A stretch of DNA of 64,000 nucleotides from Pomphorhynchus laevis (Eukaryota; Acanthocephala; Palaeacanthocephala; Echinorhynchida; Pomphorhynchidae). Below the pieces are notes generated by a model. The model was given only the letters and a program-made list of their open reading frames with translations. It ran no database searches and was not told the origin of the DNA. Location of the stretch: assembly GCA_012934845.2 (NCBI GenBank), contig WNNJ02003223.1, forward strand, positions 1 to 64,000, given 5' to 3'. The translations under genes and the position numbers were made by a program. Within the stretch, counting starts at the first letter, position 1, and each line of letters opens with the position of its first letter. Shown here one piece after another: positions 1-11,879 of the stretch.

Positions 1-371
1 ATTATTAATTATAATATTATATATTATTATATTAATATTTCCGCCGACCCTGGCCTGCCAGGAAAAGGCGAAGAATAAGAAGATATAATTTTATATATAA
101 ATAAATAATATATGTATATTATATAATATTTATTATATAATATATGTTTTATATTAATAAATATAAATAATTATATTTATATTTATTTATTTTTGATTTA
201 TTTATTTATAATTGAATGAGTAGAAGGGATTTCTTTTAAAGATATTATTTTCTATCAATAAGTTAAGCATTTTTGAGGTTTCAATTTTTGTAGGTCGTTG
301 AACTGCAGAATTAACAGAATTTCAGAATTAATTTGTTTACGTAATTGTTTACGTATTGTGTTTGTTTCAAG
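1..371. other. AT-rich ILF2 intron or upstream DNA
   Basis: Very AT-rich sequence with one short GC-rich patch near 40-70. I see no exon that would supply the missing NF45 N-terminus, so it is probably intron. Confidence 0.4.
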
Positions 372-488
372 ATTTAGTAGCTGAATCGAAAGAATTTGGG
401 TTTATTTTAAAGACCGAGAATGCAAAAATACAGGTTATGGTCTGCACGATAGTTGAGAATCTTATGAAGCTAGATCCAGCCATTCACG
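372..488 (+). CDS. ILF2: ILF2 exon a (first in window)
   Basis: The acceptor is TTTCAAG and the donor is G|GTAAAT. The exon enters with two bases of a split codon and leaves in phase 1. It codes LVAESKEFGFILKTENAK and continues to LDPAIH, matching the NF45 stretch that ends in KLDPELH. Confidence 0.82.
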
Positions 489-3400
489 GTAAATTTGTTT
501 TGTCTTTTGTTTCTTAATGTATAGAATTTGTACCTTAAATATTAAATATTAAATATTAATATTTATCAAATATTAAATTTGATATAAATATACGTAATAA
601 GGTAATTGTTTATGAGGACCAAATGATCCCTGATGTAACAGGGATCATACAGTGATTCACACAAAATTCAATAAATACGCGAGTTCGAACTGTAAGTCAG
701 ACCGAATCCATGTTACGTGTTCCAGAACATGTGAGATCATGTAGGTGTTCAGCTTATGTTAAACAAGTTAAATCATAAAACTAATAACTGCTTACGCAGA
801 TGGCAGCTTTAGTTTATATATTTGGAATAATCGTACATACACGTTAAAAATTATAAATATTAAATTATAAATAATTCAAATATTTTTTACAAATATTTTA
901 TATTTAAAAGTAAAATATTTTAAAAATATTTTATTTAAAGTAAGATATTTTTAAAGTATTTGTTAGATTTTTCTTGATATTTTAATTATAAATAATAAAT
1001 ATTATTATAAGATTTCATATAAAAAATTAAATAAAATTTATAATAAAAAAGACAATTCCATGAATTTAGTTTTGTGAACAGACGATCTATAAGAATATGG
1101 ATTAGATGTCATCAGGCATGATAAATTAGATGACGATCTATAAGAATAAAGATTAGAGATCATTTAGCCAATTGTTATGAATTGACTTTTGGAACTGCTA
1201 TGTTATCTTAAATGTATTTATATTTATTTAAATATAAAATATTTGTAAAAAATATTTATAATTTAATATTTATTATTTATAAATGTGTTCGCTTATAGAA
1301 TAAAAATTATTACATAATAAATTATACGTTAAGATTAAACATTAAATGAAAAAGCAATAAATATAGATTTCGCTCATTTTACTTGAATGTATCCGGAAGA
1401 ATTCAAACATTTTCGGTATAATGATTTAGTTAAGATTTTAAATAAATCAAATCAAATTTAATGGAAAATTTTCGTTTGAGGTTTAATTTTGTAGTAAGGG
1501 GTTATCGAAATCAAAGTAGTAAACAGAGCAAATTTAAGAGTAATTTTTAGGATTTTAGATTAGGATCAACAAACACAAATGTATTTTAATGTTTCACTAG
1601 CTACTTCTAAACAGAATCTGATTGTGCTTTATGTTTGACAATGCACGCAAAGTATGCTTTATTTACAAAAGTGTCACCTTTGATTAAACATTAAATGAAA
1701 AAGCAATAATTATAGATTTCGCTTATTTTACTTGAATGTATCCGGAAGAATTCAAACATTTTCGGTATAATGATTTATTTAAGATTTTAAATAAATCAAA
1801 TCAAATTTAATGGAAAATTTTCGTTTGAGGTTTAATTTTGTAGTCAGAGTTCTACTCTAATTTTTCAATCTAAAATTTGAAGTTTTTCAGCAAGTAATGC
1901 ATATAAACCAACCGCTGTTTGCCTTTGTCAAATTTAGTTTTATTTAGTTAAATGTTTTTCTTTGTCTAGTCCCGAAAAATCTTTGTTCGCTTGCATACAA
2001 TGCCATAAAGCACACGAAGTGGCTGGAAAACAATGGAGACAATAGGTAATAATAAAATTATGGAAATGATTAAATCATTAATTTGAAATGCTTTGTTCAA
2101 TAATTATAAAGCATAATAAATGAATTTTGGAAAATAAATGAATTTCTGAAATAATTGAATTTTTAATTAATTTCTCTTTCCAAAATCATTTTAACTGAAA
2201 TTAAACTGAAATTTCTGTAAACTGAAATACCAAAATGATTTTTTTGGTATTTAAGTCACTTAAACTTCGAATTAATATTATCTTTAATATTATTATCTCC
2301 ATCATATTTATCATATTTTATCATAATTTATCTTTTAAAAGAGGCAATTTTGTGTCGTGGTGATCTGTAAAAAAAGATAAATTACATTATACTATATGAT
2401 ACTATACTACCCTATTGATATATTTATACCCTTTTGATAGCAGCTTTCTTAATTCACAATTTTCAATTAATTCTAGATTATGGGTACATATATGTTCATT
2501 TATTTTATCAAAACTAAGACTTTTACAATTGCATTATTTTTACAATTGCGGTATTTCATAAATTTCTACGTATTTCATGCTATTTATAAATTAAAAATAA
2601 TGCTAAGAAAACTGAAAATGATAGATAAAAATAAGATATTTATTATTTAATTTAATTAAATATTAATTTTCCTGAAATATATGTTCATTTATTTTATCAA
2701 AACTAAGACTTTTACAATTGCATTCTGTTTCCATTATGTTTCTAATATTATCGTTACATATTGATTTCAATTCTTTATTATAATTACAAATTTTTCGTCC
2801 TAATGGTGGTAGGAGTTTATACCTTATTTTAGGAATATATTTACTTAAATCTGACCCTATTATTTCTTTACTTTTAGAATTATTTAAAAGTCCGGCTATA
2901 TTTATGTTATCTATACATTTATTAATGCTATTGTTATTATTAACATTTATTGTACGATTATAGTATTTTGTATTACAATAACTGTCTATTATACAACTTA
3001 GCCTATCATAGTCGTTAATTAACTTCGATTACCTTGCAATATTTTTTAAAATGTGCTTTAATTACTTTAAGCATTTTATTCATATAACAGAAAGTGGTTT
3101 TAATGTACATTTAAACGCACTACATATGAACCTAGGTTTTATTGGATTTTTATGTAATTTTGGATTCCAATATAATATAGGTATAGTTTTATTATTGAAC
3201 AGTGACTTGTAATAATTGTTTCTAAACTCAACTCACTACGTTCATATGTTGGATTTACATTTAAATCATTAGAATTAACCTCTTTCATTAGTATATCATA
3301 ATAAAGCTTTTTGCATATGAAGACAAAGTTATTACTAGCTTTATCAATAGTTGTTATTATATAGTTATCCTTTAATTTAGTAAGTTCTTTATACATATCT

Positions 3401-6400
3401 TTATTAATTTTATCTTTCCTTTTATAATTGTTTGTTATTTTCATTTTATTTTTAATTTTATCAAATATATAATCTTTCCAAATTTTTATCTTAGATATAT
3501 TCGAGCTTTCACTATTAATCAGCTTACTAAAGTAATCATTTAAGTTATTATATAACGAACTGTAAATTTTATTTTTGTCGTTGTTGTTATTTAATCTATA
3601 TTTATACCCTTTCGATAGCAGCTTTCTTAATTCACAATTTTCAATTAATTCTAGATTATGGGTACATATATGTTCATTTATTTTATCAAAACTAAGACTT
3701 TTACAATTGCATTCTGTTTCCATTATGTTTCTAATATTATCGTTACATATTGATTTTAATTCTTTATTATAATTACAAATTTTTCGTCCTAATGGTGGTA
3801 GGAGTTTATACCTTATTTTAGGAATATATTTACTTAAATCTGACCCTATTATTTCTTTACTTTTAGAATTATTTAAAAGTCCGGCTATGTTTATGTTATC
3901 TATACATTTATTAATGAAGTTTATGGTTGATGTATATTTTCGTCCTAATGCCGTATGCTTCTTGAAATGTTTCAACTCGAGTTAAATAATTCACTAATTG
4001 AATAAATCATCAATGTATCGAAACATATATTTTGTATATTTATATAGTTTAGATTTATTTTTTAAACAGTTATGAACAAACTCATATTCTATAAAGCTTA
4101 AAAAATCAGTCAGTTATAATTGTTATAATCAGTCAGTTATTTTATCAAAATATTTAAGGCTTCTATTAATTTAATTTTATCCATATTTTCTGATCTGAAA
4201 ATCATTTGACTAAGAAATTAAATTATTAATTATTAAGAAATTATTATTATTGAAGAAACTTTATAATTGATGTAAAATATGTTTCTTGTAAATTTAGAAA
4301 TGACAATAGTCATTTTTAAAAAAATCAATAGTAGTTTTAATTGATGTGCATATCTAGATATACACCTTCTTTATCATCAATATTAGTTTTATATAGTATA
4401 AGACAACCTGGATAAATTTGTTCACTTATTGAAAAAAAATTATTAGAGTTAAATAGTAAATTTTTGTTTAAAGTTTAATTTTGAAGTCATAGTTCTACTC
4501 TAATTTTTCAATTAAATTACTTGAAATTTTCAACGTGTGATGTTTTTGTGAATCCACAACTTACCCAAAGTCTGGTAATCTATGCGCAAGTTAGTATTTT
4601 CAACGCTTACAGTATTTAATGTTGTCCAGTACTATGCAACTGTTGGTAAGTTGAATAAGACTGCGATTATAAAACATAAGGCTGATTTAGTCATTTTCTT
4701 AATTATGTTATTTTACATAATCTGGCAACTTTCCATCATATCTAATGGATATTCCTCTATTCCCAACCCAGAGGACGCGCCCGGTAGCTCCAGCTAAGCC
4801 CCGGGTATTTTACATAATTCAGCATTATGTCAAATCGCACCTCATTCGAAATTTCGAAATCAAACGTTATAATTTGGATTTTGCACGAGTATGTTAATTA
4901 CTATACAAAACGGTAGCGATATATTCTAGTTTAATGGTTGATTTGTAAAAATAGTTTTTATATTAAATTCAATATTATAAAACATTACATATAATATTTT
5001 ACAAAATAGGTGTAATCTCACATAGTATCATTTATCGTACAGTTGAATTAACGTTAAATACGTAAAATTTAATTATATAGACGAAAATATAAGGACGTTA
5101 AAATATAAGGACATGAAAATCAAAAATTATACAACTACTGTCAGCGTAAGTTTCATCTAATAACACATATTTTTAATATGTGATGTTTTTAATTTTTTGT
5201 CGTTAATTTATATTAATTAGAAATGTTAATATTTAATACAAATTCAACTGTGCTCATTCAATTTTTTTACGTTTAGGCTTATGTTTTGTTGCTTATGCTT
5301 TCGTTTGTCTTTAGCTTGCGTATTTTGATTCGTTTATTAAAGGACGTTAGAAATCGATTTCCCGGAATGCAAAGTTTATCATCACGAATGATTGATCTCC
5401 TAGTAAGATATAATCACGATCTAGGGGAATTAACTTGTGTTGAATATTTAGTCGTCATTTTCTATTGTAAACTATGTAGCCAAGTCTTCAATCGCAATCC
5501 CGTTACCATCAGCATTCAAGTAATTCTTTTGATTTTATCAATTATCGTTTTTCGTACAAAAAATCTCGGATCAAATCGCTTAAATACCTTTATACTTTTA
5601 GAAAATATATATTTAAATATATATATAAATATATATTTAAATACGTTAATCCTTTTACAAACGGAAAAGTTTACATTAGAGTGAATGTGAAGGCATTCGA
5701 ATACATCCACTGAGATAAAAAATCGCTGTATGTTGAAGAACGATTTTTAGTTACGATTTTTAGTTTCTTCAGAGAGTATTTTTGCTTATTGGGGATTTCA
5801 TCATCCAGTTTTCTATCGGATAAATGAGTCTGCAATAGGCAAAAGATTTAATAATCGCAATAGCCCATACTTGATTACGAATTAAAACCAAAAAGAAAAT
5901 TGAGCGTAAATGTTGTCGGTGTTTTATTAAATTATTATTATTATTATTATTGAACCACTAGACCTTACAGATCGTAAGTTACAACATCAAGAAGACGAAA
6001 ATAAAGTCAAATCAAAGTGAAGTAGCAAAATGAGTCCAGGACAGTCGATTCTGAGCCACCATTTCTAGTTCATGTCTCCATCTTCTTTTAAATCTCCGCC
6101 AGCCAATGTTCGAGTAGCTGAATAGTATTTTCTTGGCATCGTCTTCGATCGTTCTCTTTAGATTCTTACGAACACCGCCTCTGGGGCGTCGCCAGGATTC
6201 TTCCGGGTCCAAGTACAGAGATAACTTTGGGAGTCTATCTCTTTGCATCCGAAGTACATGGCCAAGATAGCGCAGTCTATTTTTCCGAATCAAATCAGAC
6301 ACGGAGACGTCGAGTGAACATCGAGAATACACTTCTGCGTTCGATACATGATCGAGTGGATTGACTTTTGCAATTCTACGTAGACATCGTCGCTCAAAAA

Positions 6401-8977
6401 CAGCAAGTTGATTATTTGTTGTAAGTTTTTCAGGCCAGCACTCGGATCCATACAGTAGTACTGGACGAACAATAGACGAATATATTCGGATCTTTGTTTT
6501 AATAGATACATTATTATCATTATTATTAAATAATTATATTTAATATATATTTTAAACGTAAATGTGTGCAAGAAGTGCAACTTTAAAGTTAATTCAATTT
6601 AAAGTCAATTAAACCAAAAGGTTATTTCCAAACACATATGCTCCGAATTCAGAAAACAAAATAAAGTCTATAAAAATGAAATTACAAGAAAAAAATTATA
6701 TAATTCTGAAATCAGAATTAAATGAAATAATATTATTTATTAATAATATTAATATTAATGTTTATGCATACGGCTGCAAATTAAGTGATAATATTATTAT
6801 ATTAAATATATATTAAATATATTTAATATATAATATTATACATATTTAATATATAATATTAAATATAATATTAAATATAATTATATTACCTTGGTTGATT
6901 TATTTATTTGTTAATTTTCACTTGCTGTGCATTTATTCATTTCAAATATTTTTTTAATATTATCTAATTAATATTAAATTTTGGTAATAGTTATTTAAAT
7001 TTCAAAAATAATTATTAATTAGATAATTGAAAGGCTCAGTATTATTAATTATATTATTACATAATATTATAATTATATGGGAGGACGTAAGAAGACAGCT
7101 ACGACCGACACCAACTGTTCTCAACTACAAGTACAGTGCTCGACACACGACTGCAGCGTCTGGACAACAATATCATGCGACAGTTGTGTTCGCAGCGGTC
7201 AAAACTGTACAAATTGCATTGCGCCGAGATGCTGAAACCGTGGTTCAGATGCTACTATCCGTTCAAACGCTTTTTCAGTCGATTAATCGATGATCAAGTT
7301 GCCAACAGTGATGGAGACGGACAGCTTAATCGATTCTTCTACGACTATGTACCTTAGCAGCTTTCAGCCGAGCACAAATTTTCCTTTGCATCCAACGGAT
7401 CCTGGTACGTTTGCTACAGGCGTGTAAGATACGGCTGATTTCGTAACCCTTGATATCAAATGCTCAAGTACTTGTTGCACTCTGAGAACCTATGTGAAAG
7501 CTACTAGCAGCGTTCGTAGCCTTGATGGCGATTTCTTTATGCGGGAGTTCCACTGTTGAAATTGTTCAGCAAAACGCTTATCATCAATTGAATAAGTTGT
7601 TGAGCGCTCACGAATAGAAATCGCTGAGTTGACAACAGAGCTTGGAAACTTGAATAATATTTATTTGGAAATACCCCTATCTGATTGTGGAGAATCCAGT
7701 TGCAGATGTGGTTCGACAGGAGGTTGTAAGATATGTTGTCGTGGCCAACCATTTAAACAAGGATTTGACCCCGCTTAAATTCTTGCAAGATTGTGATAAG
7801 CAGGCAAACCGTATATGTAACGTAATCATTAGAGAGTTACCTGTTTCATCGAATGATCAAGACGTCGTCAAGAACATTTTCTCTGAGATCGGGATAAATC
7901 AATCAACATGTCGGCATCTTCGAATCAAACGATTTTCAGCTAAACGAACTGATATTCCTCCATGGTTGCTTGTTTCAACTGATGAATCGATATCACGTCA
8001 AGCACTTTCCGATTGTAGTAAGCTACGAAATTCACCTAGATTTTCTATAGTCAATCTAATAATAAACAATAATTTAAGATTTTATACAATTTATATTTAA
8101 ATAAAGTCAAAATTAAGAATTGAAATTTCAAATAAAAGTCAATTTTTATGAATTGACTATGATCTATCAGAATAAGGATTAGTGTTCATGCGAAGTAACT
8201 GCTATGCTATAAGGTTTCGGCTTATATTCCTCGAACCAACACAGCAGTGGGGCCAAACACGTGCTCATGACGTATTTCCTCTGATAAAATATAAATTTCA
8301 AAAAATAAATTTCTCATCTGAAAAATAAATTTCTTATTAGAAAAGAAGATCCATCTTCCATCTTCATTGGGAAATGAAGATGGATGATTTTGAATGAAAT
8401 TAGTAGATTTATCCAATGAAATATCGGTAATATCCAATGTTTAATTCTTGTTTTAATTACTAAATGCAGTATTTAGTATTCAGCTCAAAATCTAAATCTG
8501 TTCTGAAATTTGTACAAAAATTCTTTATATTTACTTAGACGAGCTATTCAGTTAATGGCCAGCGGCATTTTCCTTGCTGGATCATCAGGTATTCACGAAC
8601 CTCTAGTATATAATCATAAAATCTATTTCAATGAGCTCAATTTTGAACAAATGGACATGGTATGTCTTACTAGCCAAGCAATATTACGATTAATCTACAG
8701 AGGTGCTTATACGCAAATATTTTTCGAGAAGCCAAAGAATCAGTTCGTAAACGATCATGATTCTAATGAACTTCAAAGCACATTGTTTGAAAGTGAGCCT
8801 ACTGTTCGTTTATATCCAAAGGCATTTATAGCCCCGTCAAGCGGATATGTGGATGATCTTAAACGTGATGAACCATGCAGTGATTCAGAATTGAATACTA
8901 ACGATGGGCTTCAGCAAGATGCTTCCGATATTTCGAATAAAAACGGGAGCAAGATTGCTAAAACCGAAAACCAATAA
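372..8977 (+). CDS. ILF2: ILF2 / NF45 homologue, C-terminal two thirds, five exons
   Basis: Nuclear factor 45 homologue. NF45 is a catalytically inactive nucleotidyltransferase-fold (DZF) protein that dimerises with NF90/NF110 (ILF3) in nuclear double-stranded-RNA complexes. I assembled five exons by eye: 372-488, 1970-2045, 5315-5402, 5452-5519 and 8539-8977. Phases agree at every junction and all introns are GT-AG. The product would be about 262 residues here; human ILF2 is about 390, so the N-terminal part lies left of the window. Recalled human segments match in order: KIQVMVCTIVENLMKLDPAI, then AYNAIKHTKWLENN, LRILIRLLKDVRNRFPG, IPLPSAFKRAIQLMASGIFL and EQMDMVCLTSQAILRLIYRG. The acidic, low-complexity tail is also usual for the family. 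Introns of 1.5, 3.3 and 3.0 kb are full of repeats, while one is only 49 nt. The weakest part is exon 4. ILF3 or ZFR are alternatives, but the C-terminal pattern fits ILF2 best. Confidence 0.87.
623..648. repeat. Perfect 10-bp hairpin
   Basis: ATGATCCCTG and CAGGGATCAT are separated by six bases (atgtaa), inside an ILF2 intron. It could be the end of a small fold-back element. Confidence 0.6.
1040..1215 (+). repeat. Degenerate copy of the ~190-bp hairpin repeat
   Basis: It contains the family landmarks (gacgatctataagaata, gattagagatcat, gaactgctatg) with an internal repetition of the first of them. Better copies lie at 8.1, 23.0-23.6 and 33.1-35.6 kb. It sits in an ILF2 intron. Confidence 0.45.
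1333..1844 (+). repeat. 163-bp direct repeat, two copies 348 bp apart
   Basis: Bases 1333-1496 and 1681-1844 are almost identical; both begin gattaaacattaaatgaaa and end at tttaattttgtagt. The sequence after the second copy (agttctactctaattttt) recurs near 4490-4515. The copies lie in the intron before ILF2 exon b and hold no open frame that I recognise. Confidence 0.75.
1970..2045 (+). CDS. ILF2: ILF2 exon b
   Basis: The acceptor is TTTGTCTAG and the donor is AATAG|GTAATA. It codes PKNLCSLAYNAIKHTKWLEN, the counterpart of the NF45 helix around LAAIRHARWFEEN. Its phases join the exons on both sides exactly. Confidence 0.82.
2430..3990 (-). mobile_element. Penelope-like element, 5' half (RT N-terminal region), broken
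   Basis: The minus-strand frame 3975-3139 carries the region before the RT that PLE proteins share: CTHNLELIENCELRKLLSKG followed by KYR, then ITTIDKASNNFVFICKKLYYD. A neighbouring frame continues as ILYWNPKLHKNPIKPRFI, the PLE RT motif around the PKLHK box. A second partial copy of the same 5' region lies at about 2430-2990, joined to the end of the first. The element is broken, with several breaks, and lacks its catalytic RT core and GIY-YIG domain here. It lies inside an ILF2 intron in antisense orientation. Confidence 0.75.
5315..5402 (+). CDS. ILF2: ILF2 exon c
   Basis: The acceptor is TTGTCTTTAG and the donor is CTCCTA|GTAAGA. It codes LRILIRLLKDVRNRFPGMQ, the most conserved NF45 stretch (VLIRLLKDLRIRFPG in human). 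The open frame continues to 5684, but beyond 5402 it no longer resembles NF45. Confidence 0.85.
5452..5519 (+). CDS. ILF2: ILF2 exon d behind a 49-nt intron
   Basis: A 49-nt intron (5403-5451, GTAAGA to ATTTAG) leads into a frame coding NYVAKSSIAIPLPSAF. It ends at a GTAATT donor in the phase that exon e needs. It fills the gap corresponding to the NF45 segment ending PLPINVAFRR. Similarity is modest, so this is the least certain exon. Confidence 0.6.
5930..6512 (-). mobile_element. RTE-type LINE, 3' end fragment
   Basis: The minus frame reads IRIYSSIVRPVLLYGSECW, then FERRCLRRIAKVNPLDHVS, then IRKNRLRYLGHVLRMQRDRL and a WRRPRGG block. This is the C-terminal end of RTE-like reverse transcriptases. 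The 3' terminus is a run of ATT repeats (AAT on the minus strand) at about 5932-5960, as such LINEs have. Only the last ~190 codons remain, so it is a 5'-truncated insertion in an ILF2 intron, antisense to the gene. Confidence 0.7.
7075..8065 (+). mobile_element. Decayed LINE ORF1 (cysteine cluster, C4 finger, RRM-like core)
   Basis: One frame from about 7080 reads VQCSTHDCSVWTTISCDSCV then RSGQNCTNCIAPRC, combining the C4-finger start and cysteine cluster found in the other ORF1s of this window. A later frame (7780-8060) reads ICNVIIRELPVSSNDQDVV and HLRIKRFSAKRTDIPPWLLV, the RRM-like core of LINE ORF1 proteins. Stops and frame changes lie between the pieces. No ORF2 follows. It occupies the last ILF2 intron. 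Confidence 0.6.
8105..8290 (+). repeat. Hairpin repeat, good copy
   Basis: About 190 bp running from aagtcaatttttatgaattg through agaataaggatta, aactgctatgctataagg and gtttcgg to tgacgtatttcctctgat. An 8-bp stem (CTGCTATG with CACAGCAG here) flanks a loop of about 36 nt. There is no coding capacity. It lies in the last ILF2 intron. Confidence 0.7.
8539..8977 (+). CDS. ILF2: ILF2 terminal exon
   Basis: The acceptor TTTACTTAG is followed by RAIQLMASGIFLAGSSGI and a DZF C-terminal helix (DMVCLTSQAILRLIYRG). A roughly 65-residue polar, acidic tail ends at TAA 8975-8977. Human NF45 reads AAGLFLPGSVGI and DMVCYTAQTLVRIL at these places. Confidence 0.88.
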
Positions 8978-9011
8978 TTCTGTATACATGATGTATCTTT
9001 TGGAACAAATT

Positions 9012-9017
9012 AATAAA
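9012..9017 (+). promoter_or_regulatory. Polyadenylation signal of ILF2
   Basis: AATAAA lies 35 nt after the ILF2 stop codon, a normal distance for a short 3' UTR. Confidence 0.6.
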
Positions 9018-9299
9018 ATGTTCTTTTGTTAAAAATTGTATTGATAATCATCTTTGCAATTACCCGATTTTTCGGGTGATAAACTAACCCCAGTGGCACA
9101 TACTATATTATATAATATATAATATTATATTTAATATTATATGTAATATTACATTTTATTATTAATTTAATTAATTATTATTGAATGATAATTAAATAAA
9201 TAGCGGATTAAAGAACGGCCGATCCCCCACAACCAAACTTTGAGTGACCCATGATCATTGGTTCAGTTCGATTGAACAACCTGCTAATGTATATGTAAT

Positions 9300-10290
9300 A
9301 TAATTTTTGACTTTTAAAAAGCATTTGATCATGTTATTTTAGTAAAAAAGTATATAGTTTTGGTATTGACTATACACTTGTGTTTTGGATTGTTGAGTTT
9401 AGCGATGTTGTATATTCGAATCCGAATCTAGTCCATCATCGAGTGCCGCAAGGCCTGGTTCTCGATTTACTACTTTTTTGTGTTTACGTAAAAGATTCGG
9501 CAACTTTGTTGAGTTCAGATCAAATTTATATGCGAACGATTTGAAAATTTGGAGACCTATTATTTACAAAGCTGATATGTTTGGAAGTGAAAATAGATGC
9601 CGTGATTGAGTGGTCACTCATAAATGCTCGATGTCTGACTGCAGAAAAGAGCTATTGTTTTCTTTTGAAAGGTCACACTGTGCACCAGTCGCCGTGTATT
9701 TTATTGATAAAGATCATATACAAAGTGTTTCACATATAAAGGATTTGTGCCCCTGATTTACTAGCAGTCTATCGCGCCAATTATTTGTGTTCAAAAAGCA
9801 CACGTTTGATATATGAGATAGGTAGAAGTTTTGGCATTTTGGTAAAAGTATTTTTAGGTTTATGCAAAATGCTTACATATTGAGTCATTTGCTATATACA
9901 TGTGTTTATATCCAAAGACGAAATACGAAAACGAAAATTGGAACGGGTATTACGTGGTGCAGCTTATTCTATGACAAGAATATGATGTATTCCGATATAC
10001 ATATACGTTGCAAGATCTTTAAGCCTCCCAAGAAATGTACTTGGTCTGTAAATCAACACATGATCCAACACAGACTTCGTCGCACACCACTACCTACAAG
10101 ATCATGATACGCCGTTAGTTCATCAACAAGTCATACAATGCAAGACGAAGATATTCGGTCACAGGGTTGATGGAAGGTTCGATAACATTAAAACGAATTA
10201 CGAAACGATTACGGTCTACATGTATCAATTCTTATATGCTAATACAAACATTTGCCTATTACCAAAAATCAAAGCCTTAGCGTGAATAGA
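9300..10290 (+). mobile_element. Heavily decayed LINE reverse transcriptase
   Basis: Short in-frame pieces recall LINE RTs: FDHVILVK, VHHRVPQGLVLDLLLF (the VPQG box), and after several frame changes MRTI and KFGD where the FADD and KIW boxes would be. The C-terminal part near 9860-10100 fits poorly. Many stops make this an old fossil. It starts about 280 bp after the ILF2 polyadenylation signal. Confidence 0.5.
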
Positions 10291-10782
10291 GACAACATTT
10301 TCGGAAATAAAGAACTAATTTTTGACATTCTAATAAATAGTTTTTTTTGATATTTTGCTAATCTCACACAATTGATTGATCAATTAATTTCACACAACAA
10401 AAATTTACGGGTAGTTTAAAAAATCTAGGAGCAATATCTTATTCATCATTTAAATCTGCGCGTCAACCAATTGGGATCAACAGAAGTATGAGGAAATGTT
10501 TTGTTATCAGTGCAGATTCAATTCTAATGATACTTAGGTTATTCGTTGCACTTAAAATACTAAATTGTGATTTTAAATCATAAATTAAAAAATTAATTTG
10601 AATTAATTATTAAATCTTTAATAAACGACATATCTTTATTACATTAAAATAAAATTGACAAAATAAAAATTGGCATCAAATAAAAATGTGATAACTTAAA
10701 AATTATTTTAAATAATTAGATGGTGTTGGCGGTGAAGTAAATTTATATTCAAATAAAAAAATATTTTTTTAATTATTTTTTT

Positions 10783-11054
10783 AGAATGCGATAAAATATA
10801 TGTGGGTTAAACAGGCCAACCATTAGAGACTAGATTGAAACAACACAAATACACACTCAAAAAGGGCCTAGGTAGCGATATTGTAGACCGTAGTTTAAAT
10901 TTAGATCACAATATTGGCTACAATTATAATATTGTTTAAGCAAAAGAAACCAATTGTTTAAATATTAAAATTCTTGAGGCTTATTACATTCATAAAAACT
11001 CTAATATTAGTATGACGAATAATAAACCTGGCGTAACGTTAAATACTTTGTAAA
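10783..11054 (+). mobile_element. Penelope-like element, GIY-YIG nuclease fragment
   Basis: The frame reads CDKIYVG, then TGQPLETRLKQHKYTLKKGL, then ILEAYYIHKNSNISMTNNKP. This is the GIY-YIG endonuclease found at the C-terminus of PLE proteins, with the YVG start, the conserved TG..L..R..QH helix and the E..YI..... N segment. It is broken. The AT-rich sequence after it leads into a block repeated downstream (11.06-11.47, 11.88-12.14 and 12.37-12.58 kb) that I take to be the PLE 3' region. Confidence 0.7.
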
Positions 11055-11059
11055 TATGC

Positions 11060-11470
11060 CGTAAACGATTCTTTTGTTTAAATAATCTTTCCTTTTTTGT
11101 TTTTATACTTTATTTAATATTTTATATTACTTTTAATTATTATTTTTTATTTTTCTAATTTTTTCAAATTATTTATTTTGAATAAAAATATTATTGCTAT
11201 TATTTTTGTTTCTAAACTATTTTGATTCATTCTTTTTTATTGCGCTTTGCGTATCTTCAAATGTTGCCGAAATTGTGTAAAAAATTCAAACAACAGTGAA
11301 AGCTGCTGGTTATCGCTAACAACAGCAGCACCTGCCCAAAGCAAATTGCGGTGATCATTTTGAACTTTTTATATAAGCATGTACCCTTTAAAACCACATT
11401 GTAATTTTCTGAAGATGCTAACAAAAGAATAATTTCGTATTTTCTTTGATCTAGCTCCAATAACTATTTA
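11060..11470 (+). repeat. PLE 3' region, copy 1
   Basis: It directly follows the GIY-YIG fragment. Marker blocks are ttgccgaaattgtgtaaaaa, gtgaaagctgctggttatcg, agcacctgcccaaagcaaat and tttctgaagatgctaac, ending tttgatctagctccaataa. Confidence 0.65.
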
Positions 11471-11579
11471 TCGGAATAAGTAGTGAAATTTCATTTTAAT
11501 TCGTTTCGGCTAACTGCCTTGTTCACAAAAATTATAATCAATTTATTATATTCAAAACTTTTAAGTTTCAGATCTCCTT

Positions 11580-11860
11580 AGTAGATCTCTGAAAGGAAAT
11601 CGCTAAGGGCACGCTCCTCCACCGGTGACCAGCTTTACATCTGATAGGGTTTGCTAAGCAGGGCTTCACACGACAGCAAGTGTGCTGTCGCTCCTTTCTT
11701 CATTACTGTATTAAGGTCAGATCGTCTGGAATTGATAAAGAAGTCTGCTCTGCATGTAATCGAACTCCGGCTTTTGGAAACATCTACGATTATAAAAATG
11801 GAGCTTATTAGCTCCTAGATCACAAAATTAACACATCTCGCTATTGAATTATAAAAATGT
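11580..11860. other. GC-richer 280-bp segment of unknown nature
   Basis: It stands out in base composition from its surroundings and contains short palindromes (ggagcttattagctcc). I see no reading frame of note and no convincing tRNA boxes. It could be part of a SINE or another short element. Confidence 0.25.
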
Positions 11861-11879
11861 ATCCTATAACGGGCTTCTG

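Noticed and set aside
4582-4797. 71-codon plus-strand frame in an ILF2 intron
   Set aside because: No known protein pattern. The end is GC-rich by chance, and it lies in intron sequence.
5403-5684. Continuation of the ILF2 exon c frame
   Set aside because: The NF45 pattern ends at a good donor at 5402 and resumes in another frame after a 49-nt intron; the continuing frame turns into AT-rich low complexity.
11580-11860. tRNA-like or SINE-like segment (atcgaactccgg resembles an inverted B box)
   Set aside because: No matching A box at a normal distance and no cloverleaf; kept only as an unexplained GC-richer segment.
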